From assembly GCA_022820025.1 (NCBI GenBank), contig JAJEGF010000008.1, positions 1 through 51,651 on the forward strand: a stretch of DNA of 51,651 nucleotides, given 5' to 3'. The notes beneath the pieces were generated by a model. The model ran no database searches. It was not told where the DNA came from and saw only the letters and a program-made list of their open reading frames with translations. Positions 24,273 through 32,463 of the stretch are shown here, one piece after another. The translations under genes were made by a program, and so were the position numbers. The stretch is from Chloroflexota bacterium. GTDB lineage: Bacteria > Chloroflexota > UBA11872. How positions within the stretch are numbered: the first letter of the stretch is position 1; the number at the start of each line of letters is the position of its first letter.

Positions 24273-25715
24273 TCAGGCGCTCACTTGATTGGTGGCGGGT
24301 TGTAGCTGTTCCGGGCGACGTTCGTGCTGTCCGGCGACCAGGCGCCCGTCGCTGACGAAGCCTTCGGGGCGAGCGGCCAGTTCGTCGATGAGGCGCTGGC
24401 GCCATGTGTCCACGCGTTCGCCGGCGTCGGCGTCGTTGACGGCGTTGTGCATCTCTCGTGGGTCGGCCTCGAGGTCGAAGAATTGCTCCTCGCCGGTGTG
24501 GGTGTACCAGATCAGCTTTTCGCGGCCGTCAGTCACCCACTGATTGCCCTGATCGGGCTCGTAGCAGGCGGTGTGCTCGCCGTGGAGGTAGTCGCGCCAC
24601 GCGGGTGAATCGCCGCGCATGAAGGGGAGGACACTGGAGCCGTCGACGGACTCGGGGATCGGAACGCCGGCCGCGTCGAGGATGGTCGGCATGACGTCCT
24701 GCAGGCCGACGGGGCGTTCGACGGTGCGTTCGGCGGTGCAGTCCATCCACTCGGGGGCGCGGGCGAGGAACGGGACGCGGATGGAGGCCTCGTAGGGCCA
24801 GGTCTTGCGGAAGAGGTTGTGGTCGCCGAGCATCTCGCCGTGGTCGCTGGTGAAGAGCACGAAGGTGTCGTCCAGCAGGCCGCTTTCGCGGAAGCCCTTG
24901 AGCAGGCGGGAGACCTGGTCGTCGACGTGGTTGACGAGGCCGTAGTAGCCGGCGCGACAGCGGTGGAGGTCGTCCTCGCGCAGGCGCACGACGGAGGCAT
25001 CGGGGTTGAGGCCGGGAGGCGGCGCATCAAGTTGGGGCGCCCAGTCGCCGACGTAAGGCTCGGGAAGGTCCATCGACTCGTAGCGTTCCCAGTAGACGAG
25101 CGGAGGGGTTAGCGGCGGGTGCGGGTCGACGAAGGAGACCCAGAGGAAGAACGGGGCGTCGGGGTCGCGCTGGCCGATGAAGCGGAGAGCCTCGTTGACG
25201 CACCAGGTGGTGTGGGAGAAGCGTTCGTCGAGATGGCTGGGGCGTCCCACCCAGCCGTTGGTGGAGACGCCATGGGCCAGACCCATCTCCAGCGACGTGG
25301 CGCCGTTATCGGCCAGCCATTCGGCGTAGTCGTTGTTGTCGCGCTGGCTGTCGGCCCAGATCATGTTGTCGAAGCCGTAGCGCTTGCGCCGGGGGTACAT
25401 GTGGAGCTTGCCGACCAGTTGGGTCTGGTAGCCGGCTTTGGACAATTCGCCGGGCAGCGAGTGGTCGAGCGCCCAGCCGACGCCGCCGTAGAAGCCGACC
25501 ATACCGTGGTTGAAGGGCCGCATGCCGGACAGCATGGTGCGGCGGGCGCCGATGCAGGACGGGACTTCGGCGTAGGCGCGGGTGAAGTTGGTTCCGCTGG
25601 CCGCCAGAAAGTCGAGATTGGGCGTGGCCAGGGGGTCCGCGCCGTTGATGCTGAGGGCGTCGCCGCGCTGCTGATCGGTGGTGATGAAGATGACGTGCGG
25701 GCGGCGAACAGCCAA
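24273..25715 (-). CDS. Sulfatase paralogue with altered active-site motif
   Basis: A 480-residue sulfatase closely resembling its downstream neighbour over the whole length (shared DQQR-DALS-NG, GMVGFYGG, GRPSHL, TTWCVNE, FVDPHPPLTPP and TSDHGEMLGDHNLFRKTW). The formylglycine site reads VPSCIGARRTMLSG, with Cys54 present (codon 25554-25556) but Gly at the usual proline, giving C-x-G-x-R instead of C-x-P-x-R. Metal-binding Asp and His residues look intact. The start is TTG at 25715, preceded by AGAGG about nine bases upstream. It shares a 173-base divergent intergenic region with the propeller gene at 25889, which probably contains promoters for both. Activity depends on whether the altered motif is matured. 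Confidence 0.93.
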   Translation of the reverse strand: MAVRRPHVIFITTDQQRGDALSINGADPLATPNLDFLAASGTNFTRAYAEVPSCIGARRTMLSGMRPFNHGMVGFYGGVGWALDHSLPGELSKAGYQTQLVGKLHMYPRRKRYGFDNMIWADSQRDNNDYAEWLADNGATSLEMGLAHGVSTNGWVGRPSHLDERFSHTTWCVNEALRFIGQRDPDAPFFLWVSFVDPHPPLTPPLVYWERYESMDLPEPYVGDWAPQLDAPPPGLNPDASVVRLREDDLHRCRAGYYGLVNHVDDQVSRLLKGFRESGLLDDTFVLFTSDHGEMLGDHNLFRKTWPYEASIRVPFLARAPEWMDCTAERTVERPVGLQDVMPTILDAAGVPIPESVDGSSVLPFMRGDSPAWRDYLHGEHTACYEPDQGNQWVTDGREKLIWYTHTGEEQFFDLEADPREMHNAVNDADAGERVDTWRQRLIDELAARPEGFVSDGRLVAGQHERRPEQLQPATNQVSA

Positions 25716-25888
25716 GGCGCGAAACCTCTTGCAGCGGACGCGGCTCGATTATGGCGCACGAATGGTTGGAGGTCGCGTGCGGGCATCTCAGAGTCCGGAT
25801 CGACATTACCGTTGGGAGTGGCCTGGCTGACCGGTGCGACGAATTCGGCATATAGTCAACGTCGCGGCCGGGGTTCGCTACAGGGGCG

Positions 25889-27466
25889 ATGGTGATGGCT
25901 GAGTTGCTGCCGGGGCGGGTTCCGCCGTTCGACGTTGCCGCCGGGTATCACCCGATCATGGACTATCGGTTCGTCAACGCCGGGCAACCGCGCTGGGTTG
26001 GGGCGGACGGCAAGCCGATTCACTACTGGGAGACGGCGGATCCGGATCAGATTCGCGCCGAGCACGCGAACGTGCCGCGCGGGATCGAGTTGCGGACGCA
26101 GCGGGCCGAACGGTCGGATCCGATTCTGACCTGTACCGAGCCGTGGGAGTACAACAACGGCGGGCCGGCGATCATTCGCGACGGCGGGCTGTACCGCATG
26201 TGGTACCACGCAATCGCGCCGGACCATTGGGATCCGAAGGTCGCGCCATCGCTGGGGTGGGGTCCCGACTGGGGCGGATTCGTGTGTTACGCGGAATCCG
26301 ACGACGGGTTCGAGTGGCGCAAGCCGGATTGCGGTCAGTACGCGTGGCAGGGGCAGGAGGGCACGAACATCGTGTTTGGCCGAGAACTGGCGGGCGAGCC
26401 GGGAATCCATGGAGAGTCGGTATTCCTGGATCCTCAGGCGCCGGCGCATGAGCGGTTCAAGGCGATTTACATGGGCCGGCTCTCGCGCGATGTCATCAAC
26501 CGGTGGGCGCGGGAGCGGCCGGCGCAGGTCGACCCCTGGATTGCCGAGCATCCGGATCGAGGCATCTATGTGGCTACGTCGCCGGACGGGATCAAGTGGA
26601 CTCCGCAGCCGGATCCGGCGGTGATCTACATCAGCGACACCATGAACGTGGTGGATTGGAATGCCGAGCGGGAGAGCTACGTTTGGTATTCGCGGGGCTG
26701 GTCGTGGGACCGGCGGACGATTGCGCGGGCCGAGACGCGTGACTTCTTCGAGTGGCCACTGCCCGAGCAGGTGTTGACCACGCCGCCGGACGACCTGGCG
26801 TTTACGGATATATACACCAACGGCAAGGTGACGTATCCGGGAGATCCGTCCACGCACATCATGTTTCCGACGCTGTACGACCGGGCGCTGGACACTACGT
26901 CGCTGGCGGTGGCCACGAGTTCGGATGACGTGGTTTGGAACTGGGTGCCGGGAGGGCCGGTGCTGGAGCCGGGGCCGGAGGGGACGTTCGACTCGGGGTG
27001 CCTGTTCTCGTGCAAGGGCCTGGTCGAGCTGGCGGGCGACCGGATTGGAACGCCGTATGGGGGGAATGACCTGCCGCACAAGTACCCGCGACAGAATCTG
27101 CAGAGCGCAACGGCGTATGCCACATGGGAGCGCGGGAGGATTGCGGGGCTGGTTGCGGAGGGGCATGGGGAGTTCGCGACGCCGCAGATGTTGCTGCAGG
27201 GGCGAGAGATACGGCTGAACGTGAAGACGGCTGCCGACGGCGAGGTCCGGGTTACGGCGCTGGAGCGCGGGCCGGGGTGGACGTCGCGGCCCGGTCATGG
27301 CGCCTGGATCGAGGTGGGCGAGAGCCGGTCAATTCAAGGCGATCACCTGCGTGTGCCGGTGGACTGGAACGGGAGCCAGGCGTTGCCGCTTTCGAGGCAC
27401 GGACCGGTGGTTCTTCAGTTCAAGCTGCGGAAGGCGACGCTGCACGGCTTCGAGGTCGCGGGCTAG
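25889..27466 (+). CDS. Beta-propeller glycosidase-like protein (paralogue 2)
   Basis: A 525-residue protein with repeated blade-like segments and the shared motif CYAESDDGFEWRKPDCG. Other points are GGPAIIRDGGLYRMWYHA, GIYVATSPDGIKWTPQPDP and, at the C-terminus, MLLQGREIRLNVKTAADG followed by VVLQFKLRKATLHGFEV. The last two match the C-terminal sandwich of the paralogues at 21223 and 29970. No signal peptide is visible. ATG codons at 25889 and 25895 are both possible; an AGGGG sits better for the second. The gene is divergent from the sulfatase pair and 78 bases upstream of a hydroxyacid dehydrogenase gene on the same strand. A glycosidase or sugar lyase is likely, but no catalytic residue is assigned. 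Confidence 0.68.
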   Translation: MVMAELLPGRVPPFDVAAGYHPIMDYRFVNAGQPRWVGADGKPIHYWETADPDQIRAEHANVPRGIELRTQRAERSDPILTCTEPWEYNNGGPAIIRDGGLYRMWYHAIAPDHWDPKVAPSLGWGPDWGGFVCYAESDDGFEWRKPDCGQYAWQGQEGTNIVFGRELAGEPGIHGESVFLDPQAPAHERFKAIYMGRLSRDVINRWARERPAQVDPWIAEHPDRGIYVATSPDGIKWTPQPDPAVIYISDTMNVVDWNAERESYVWYSRGWSWDRRTIARAETRDFFEWPLPEQVLTTPPDDLAFTDIYTNGKVTYPGDPSTHIMFPTLYDRALDTTSLAVATSSDDVVWNWVPGGPVLEPGPEGTFDSGCLFSCKGLVELAGDRIGTPYGGNDLPHKYPRQNLQSATAYATWERGRIAGLVAEGHGEFATPQMLLQGREIRLNVKTAADGEVRVTALERGPGWTSRPGHGAWIEVGESRSIQGDHLRVPVDWNGSQALPLSRHGPVVLQFKLRKATLHGFEVAG

Positions 27467-27544
27467 CCGCAGCGGAGCAGCCAGCGGGTCGGCATAGACT
27501 TACGCTGGCGCCTAGACGTGGGAAGCACCGAGGGTGACGCGCTA

Positions 27545-28501
27545 ATGAAGATCGTAATTGGTACCGGTCAGTTTGGCGAGGACTACGCGGAGCGGCTGGG
27601 CGCGCGCTTTCCCGAGGTCACGTTCAGCATGGCCCTGACCGATCCGGACGAGGTGCGCGAGATCGTGGATGCCGATGCGTTCCTGGGCTGGCCGGAGCCC
27701 GAAGCGATAGCCGCGGCGCAGCGGCTGCGCTGGATTCACGTGCCGGGGATGGGGATCAACAACACGATGCTCAGCCCGGGTATTGCCGAGTCCGGGATCG
27801 TGGTGACGAATTCGCCGGGGGCGCACACGAGCCCCATAGCCGACCACGTGATGTTTTTCGTGCTGTCGCTGGCGCACCAGGGTCGCCGGCTGATGGACGA
27901 TCAGCGGGCTCGGCGCTGGGACACCGGGTCGTACGAGCGCCAGCTGCGCGACCTGGACGGCTCTTCCATGCTGCTGATTGGACTGGGCGGCATTGGGCGC
28001 GCCGTGTTTCAGCGGGCGCAGAGCTTCGGGATGCAGGTGTCGGCGATCGATCCGACACCGACGGACGTGCCGGCGGGCATTCGCGAGATTGGCGGTGTTG
28101 AGCGGCTGGATGAACTGCTCGCCGAGACCGATTGGCTGGTCGTGACCGTTCCCATAACCCCGGGCACGCGGAACATGATCGACGCCCGACGGATCAGGCT
28201 GCTGAAGCAGGGCGCCGCGGTGATCGTGATATCGCGCGGCGGAATCGTGGACGAGGAGGCGCTGGCGGAGGGACTGCGCTCGGGTCGCCTGTCGGGGGCC
28301 GGTCTGGATGCGACGGAAACGGAGCCGCTGCCCGCCGACAGTCCGCTGTGGGACATGGAAAACGTGCTGATCTCGCCGCACTGCTCGGGGGTGACGCCGA
28401 GCATGTGGAGGCAACGGCAGCAAACGCTTGAGGACCAGGTGGGTCGTTTTGTAGAGGGGCGGCCGCTGGCGTATGTCTGCGATCTCGAGCGGGGGTATTA
28501 G
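27545..28501 (+). CDS. D-isomer-specific 2-hydroxyacid dehydrogenase
   Basis: A 318-residue NAD-dependent dehydrogenase with MLLIGLGGIGRAVFQRAQ as the dinucleotide loop. VVTVPITPGTRNMIDARR is conserved, and VISRGGIVDEEAL holds the catalytic Arg. GLDATETEPLPADSPLW holds the Glu and LISPHCSGVTPSM the His. It resembles the glyoxylate/hydroxypyruvate or phosphonate-type branch. Start ATG at 27545 (MKIVIGTGQFG) has GAGGG about ten bases upstream, preferred over 27518. It lies just behind a propeller glycosidase-like gene and may oxidise a sugar-derived acid released by that pathway. It is a different branch from the dehydrogenase at 9223. Confidence 0.92.
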   Translation: MKIVIGTGQFGEDYAERLGARFPEVTFSMALTDPDEVREIVDADAFLGWPEPEAIAAAQRLRWIHVPGMGINNTMLSPGIAESGIVVTNSPGAHTSPIADHVMFFVLSLAHQGRRLMDDQRARRWDTGSYERQLRDLDGSSMLLIGLGGIGRAVFQRAQSFGMQVSAIDPTPTDVPAGIREIGGVERLDELLAETDWLVVTVPITPGTRNMIDARRIRLLKQGAAVIVISRGGIVDEEALAEGLRSGRLSGAGLDATETEPLPADSPLWDMENVLISPHCSGVTPSMWRQRQQTLEDQVGRFVEGRPLAYVCDLERGY

Positions 28502-28637
28502 GCCCGGGGGAGACTCGCGGTCCTTGTGGGCGTCCGAGCGAAGTGCCCAGCGATTCAATTGGGATCTGCGACTTTACATAAGTCATAACAGCAGACTTTG
28601 TGACCTGCGTGTGGGCGGAGCGCGGGTGGTTGGGGCG

Positions 28638-28650
28638 ACGCCTAAGGCGT
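28638..28650. terminator. Small hairpin between convergent genes
   Basis: ACGCC (28638-28642) and GGCGT (28646-28650) form a five-base stem with a three-base loop, two bases before the shared end of the sialidase-like gene. A second small stem, GACTT (28570-28574) and AAGTC (28580-28584), lies in an unusually AT-rich patch of the same convergent gap. Either could help end transcription from one or both sides. Both are short, so the call is tentative. The rest of 28502-28652 has no gene. Confidence 0.35.
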
Positions 28651-28652
28651 GG

Positions 28653-29936
28653 TCAGAAGATTTCGGCGGAGGTCGGTAACCCGGCCAGGGATGTTTCGGG
28701 AAGGCGCAGGTGCAGGGCCTGGTGCCAGCGGTGGGGGACGAAGATATTCAGCATGCCGTCGTCGACGAAGGCGTCGATGTAGGAGCACTGGTGGTTCATG
28801 AAGGGGACGTCGTAGACGGGTGCCAGGGCGTTGGCGAAGACGAAGCGGGGTTGGTCCCAGGTACGGCCGCCATCGGAGGAGACGGCCACCCAGATCTCGG
28901 AGCGGTCGCCCATCAGGGATTCCTTGTCGCCGCTGAGGCCGGTGTAGTCGAGGTCGTGGTGGCGGTTGTGGTGGAAGGCGGCAAGGTCGCCGTTGGAGAG
29001 CTTGAATAGCATGGGCGGGGCGTCGGGATGTACCAGCGGGGTTGGTTCCGGGTCTGACCAGGTGCGGCCGTCGTCCTGGCTGCGGAGGTTCCAGAGGTGG
29101 CCTTCGGGGGTTCGGGCCATGGCGTAAATCTCGCCGCTGCCCAGGTCGATTGGGCGCAGCTCGTCCATGCGGTTGAAGCCGCCGGCGTGCCAGCCGCCGT
29201 GACGGGCGTGGGGCAGCAGCTCCCAGGACTGGCCCTGGTCCTCGGAGCGGAGGATGTATTGGCGGGTCATGAGAGGGCGGTAGGACCAGTCGCCTTCGTG
29301 GGCGCCCAGGAGACAGGTTCCGGCCTCGGTTTCGCACATGCGCATGACGGACATGCCAGTGAAGCCGGGGTCGTTGGCGGGGCGGATCAGCCGGACTTCG
29401 GACCAGTTGCGGCCGTCGTCGTCGGAGTAGCGGAAGCCGATTGGCGCGTTTTCGTGCAGGCCGCGCCTGGTGGTGTGAAGGGCCCAGATGGGTTGGGTGC
29501 CGAAGCAGTAGATGCGGCCTTCGGGGACGCCGTTTCCGGCTCGGGGCATGAGCGGGATGAAGCCGTGGAGGTTGAAGTCGATGTCGATGGGCCGCGTCGG
29601 CCCGTGCCAGGTTTCTCCCCGATCACCTGAGCGGAAGGCCACCAGATCGTTGACCTTGCGTTCCTGACGGCCGTAGTGACAGCGCCCTTCGGGGACGGTG
29701 AGGGTGTTGGCGGGGAACATCAGGAGGTAGTCGCCGCGGGGCGTCCTGGTGGCCCTAGTTTCGAAGAGGGTTCCGCGCTCGGTGCGGTAGACGACGTGGC
29801 CGTCGACGGATGGGGCGGTGATCAGGCCGAGGTGCTGGCGCACGACCAGTTCGCCCGGCGGCGCGGCTAGATCGACCTGCCTGTCCTGCAGGTTGATTGT
29901 CTCCGCCAGGTGTTGCGGCGCGTAGCGCTGACTCAT
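28653..29936 (-). CDS. Sialidase-like (BNR/Asp-box) six-bladed propeller protein
   Basis: A 427-residue protein with five clear Asp boxes: SGDRGETW (103-110), SDDDGRNW (171-178), SEDQGQSW (231-238), SQDDGRTW (286-293) and SSDGGRTW (353-360). The spacing is that of a sialidase fold. Sialidases remove terminal sialic or other 2-keto-3-deoxy acids, and relatives cleave other acidic sugars. The usual N-terminal Arg motif (RIP) is not obvious, so substrate identity is open. There is no signal peptide after the ATG at 29936. It lies 33 bases downstream of propeller paralogue 3 on the same strand and probably shares its transcript. Confidence 0.85.
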   Translation of the reverse strand: MSQRYAPQHLAETINLQDRQVDLAAPPGELVVRQHLGLITAPSVDGHVVYRTERGTLFETRATRTPRGDYLLMFPANTLTVPEGRCHYGRQERKVNDLVAFRSGDRGETWHGPTRPIDIDFNLHGFIPLMPRAGNGVPEGRIYCFGTQPIWALHTTRRGLHENAPIGFRYSDDDGRNWSEVRLIRPANDPGFTGMSVMRMCETEAGTCLLGAHEGDWSYRPLMTRQYILRSEDQGQSWELLPHARHGGWHAGGFNRMDELRPIDLGSGEIYAMARTPEGHLWNLRSQDDGRTWSDPEPTPLVHPDAPPMLFKLSNGDLAAFHHNRHHDLDYTGLSGDKESLMGDRSEIWVAVSSDGGRTWDQPRFVFANALAPVYDVPFMNHQCSYIDAFVDDGMLNIFVPHRWHQALHLRLPETSLAGLPTSAEIF

Positions 29937-29969
29937 TTGGTCGACATTGCCGAAGGGCGAAGTCGCGCC

Positions 29970-31466
29970 CTACGTCAACCCGTAGGCATAAAGGCGGGCC
30001 GCGCCGTAAAGCCAGAAGCGGAGTTTGACCTGGCCGCCGCCGAGATCGGACAGGTTCCTGCCCTTCCAGGACACGGGCCGGCGCAGGCCGTCGATGAAGA
30101 TGTCGTCGGAGTCCCGGCGGGTGAAGCCATCGAGGGGCTGGTTAGTGCCGGGGTCGAGGACTTCGACTTCGATCCAGCTGCGGTTTTGGCGGACGTCGCC
30201 GACGTTGAGGGCGAGGTTCGTGAGACCGGCCGAGTCAATAGTCGTCGTCGTGGCGTGGCCGGGCGTTTCGCGGTCGGGAGTTTCGAGGCAGGTGAAGCCG
30301 TCCTCGCGGAGGGTGGCAAGGCCCATGCGCACGACGCGCCCGGAGCCGCTGCCGGAGCCGCCGTATTCGACGCCGGGTATGAAGTTCTCGGGCGGCCAGG
30401 TCGTGAAGTCTTCGGCCGCGCCGCCGTAGTACAGGTAAATGGTGCCGTCCTTGACGACCGGCTTGTCGGAGATGACGAGCAGGCCGCCGTCCCATTCGGT
30501 GTGGGCGCCGCGCGGGATGGTGGGCTGGTGGGGGTTTACGCGTTCGAAGTTGGCGCCGTCCGAGCTCACGGCCAGGCGAATGTCTCCCCCGTACATGCCG
30601 TAGAGCCCATAGTCGCTGGGTACGTACCAGCCGTATTCGTAGGCCATGATCCAGGCGCCGCCGTACGGGCCCATCATGACGTGGTGGTCTTCTTCCTCGA
30701 GGCCGTCGTTGGGTGAAATCAGCGGGTTTTCGTCGGCTTCGCGGAAGTTCTCGATGTCGGGACCGTAGGCGAGGAACTTGGCTCGGCCCTGGGACGGGTT
30801 TCGCTTGGCGAACTGCTTCTGGTGGGGCTCATCAATATCGACCATCCACTGGTAGACGAACTTGAAACGCCGACTGGGGTCGGGGTCCTGATCGTCACGG
30901 ACCAGGACGCCGACGTCGGGCGGTCGTCCACCCCATCGCGGCAGCAGGATTCGCTCGCCTGTGGTCCAGTTGATGCCGTCCGGGGAGAAGATGGCGCGCG
31001 CGCCATGCTCGCTGTAGGCAGGTTCGCCGACGTAGCTGTGGAGGCGCTTGATGCCCTTGTAGCGCTTGTTGGGATCAGGCTCGGCGTCGTCCTTGATGAT
31101 CGGGCCGCGGCCTTCGATGACGATGTTGTTTGCTTTGCTGCCCTTGTACTCGAACATTCCGAGATTGGGTTTGTGCCAGTTGACGCCGTCTTCGCTAATG
31201 GCGTAGCCGGTGGCCCACCATCTGGCGCCCCCCATGTCGGAGCCGGCGTACCAGGCCTTGAAGAGCTTGTCATCTTCGTCGTAGATGACGCTCTGGGAGG
31301 ACCAGGGGGCGCAGTGGGTGGAGTCCCACTCGTGGATGTCGCCGAGCGGGAGCACGGGGTTGAGCGGATGCTTTTCGGCCTGGCAGACGGCTCGGACGAC
31401 GTTGTGGCAGGACTCCACGCGGTCAAGGAGGAGGAAGCCGTCGCCGCTGGGTGAGTTGGCGCTCAT
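29970..31466 (-). CDS. Beta-propeller glycosidase-like protein (paralogue 3)
   Basis: A 498-residue propeller protein with GYAISEDGVNWHKPNLGMFE, the same S-E/D-D-G-x-x-W-x-K-P motif as the proteins encoded at 21223 and 25889. Also visible are RAIFSPDGINWTTGERILLP and KDGTIYLYYGGAA. A C-terminal sandwich has TNLALNVGD and IEVEVLDPGTNQPLDGF, then KLRFWLYGAARLYAYGL. The ATG at 31466 is preceded by GAAGG seven bases upstream. A GTG at 31538 would add 24 residues, but they lack a clear role, so I use 31466. There is no signal peptide. The gene lies directly downstream of the ABC transporter genes, with a 121-base gap from the permease stop, which supports use of an imported glycan. Confidence 0.7.
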   Translation of the reverse strand: MSANSPSGDGFLLLDRVESCHNVVRAVCQAEKHPLNPVLPLGDIHEWDSTHCAPWSSQSVIYDEDDKLFKAWYAGSDMGGARWWATGYAISEDGVNWHKPNLGMFEYKGSKANNIVIEGRGPIIKDDAEPDPNKRYKGIKRLHSYVGEPAYSEHGARAIFSPDGINWTTGERILLPRWGGRPPDVGVLVRDDQDPDPSRRFKFVYQWMVDIDEPHQKQFAKRNPSQGRAKFLAYGPDIENFREADENPLISPNDGLEEEDHHVMMGPYGGAWIMAYEYGWYVPSDYGLYGMYGGDIRLAVSSDGANFERVNPHQPTIPRGAHTEWDGGLLVISDKPVVKDGTIYLYYGGAAEDFTTWPPENFIPGVEYGGSGSGSGRVVRMGLATLREDGFTCLETPDRETPGHATTTTIDSAGLTNLALNVGDVRQNRSWIEVEVLDPGTNQPLDGFTRRDSDDIFIDGLRRPVSWKGRNLSDLGGGQVKLRFWLYGAARLYAYGLT

Positions 31467-31587
31467 GTGGAGACCTTCGACGCTGAAGATTGGTCGAGGC
31501 TCAGGATAGACATCCGGGAAGTCCGGCGCGACCAGCACGCGCCCTTCACGATGTCTGCTGAAGCGAGGCGCGTTAGGGGGGAGTGCG

Positions 31588-32463
31588 TTAGCCCTTGATG
31601 CCGGTCAGCGCGATGCCGCGGATGAACTGCTTTTGGGCCAGGAAGAAGGCGAAGATCATGGGGACGATGAGCAGCATGGCGCCAGCCATGAGCAAGTGGT
31701 ATTCGGTGCCGAACCTGGAGACGAAGAATCTCAGGCCGACCGCGAGGGTGAGGTTCTCGGTACGCAAGAGGTAGATCAGGGGTTCGAGGAAGTCGTTCCA
31801 GCGGTTCATGAACGAGAAGACCGCAATGGTGGCGATGGCGGGCACCGAGAGTGGGATGACGACCTTGCGCAGGATCTGGAGGTGGGAAGCGCCGTCGATG
31901 CGGGCCGCGTCGTCAAGCTCGCGCGGCAGGGTCAGGAAGAACTGCCGCATGATGAAGATATAGAACGCCGTTCCGAACAGGCGTGGAATCAGCAGCGGCC
32001 ACAAGGTGTCGATCATGTCCAGGCGGTGGAAGATGAGCCAGCGCGGGATAAGCGTGACGGCGCCCGGGAGCATCATCGTGGCCAGCACGCCGATAAAAAG
32101 CTTGTCGCGTGCCGCAAAACGTGTGCGAGCGAAGCCGTAGGCCACCGACACGCTGGTTACCGTCTCAGCGACCACGCTGAACGAGACCACGATGAGGGAG
32201 TTCTTGATCCATGACCACGTGGGTCCGTTCTGCCACATGATGGCGTAGTTTTCCCACACCGGCGGCAAGGGAACGATGATTGGCGGGACGACGTAAAGGT
32301 CAGACTCTTTGGTCAGAGAGGTTCGCAGCATGAAGAAGACGGGGTACATATACACGAACGAGCCGCCGACCACGATGAGGTACAGGAGGATTCGGCGCGT
32401 CCAGCGAAACGCGCGCAACGCGATCGGCCGTCGCCGCCCTACTTCGGCCGTTGTTGCCGCCAT
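31588..32463 (-). CDS. Carbohydrate ABC transporter permease (MalG-like)
   Basis: A 291-residue inner-membrane permease with six hydrophobic helices and the EAA loop ELDDAARIDGASHLQILRKV, which contacts the ATPase. The N-terminal TM1 and a large outward loop with SLTKESDLYVVPP match the MalG class of carbohydrate importers. The ATG at 32463 follows immediately after the TAG of the upstream permease gene, so they are tightly coupled. With the permease at 32464 and binding protein at 33544 it forms a CUT1-type importer. No ATPase gene is in the window; a shared MsmX-type ATPase elsewhere is the usual solution in such loci. Confidence 0.95.
   Translation of the reverse strand: MAATTAEVGRRRPIALRAFRWTRRILLYLIVVGGSFVYMYPVFFMLRTSLTKESDLYVVPPIIVPLPPVWENYAIMWQNGPTWSWIKNSLIVVSFSVVAETVTSVSVAYGFARTRFAARDKLFIGVLATMMLPGAVTLIPRWLIFHRLDMIDTLWPLLIPRLFGTAFYIFIMRQFFLTLPRELDDAARIDGASHLQILRKVVIPLSVPAIATIAVFSFMNRWNDFLEPLIYLLRTENLTLAVGLRFFVSRFGTEYHLLMAGAMLLIVPMIFAFFLAQKQFIRGIALTGIKG

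Noticed and set aside
25856..27298. Minus-strand 480-codon frame opposite propeller paralogue 2
   Set aside because: Arg/Pro/His-rich without any recognised motif; the plus-strand protein is conserved with two paralogues.
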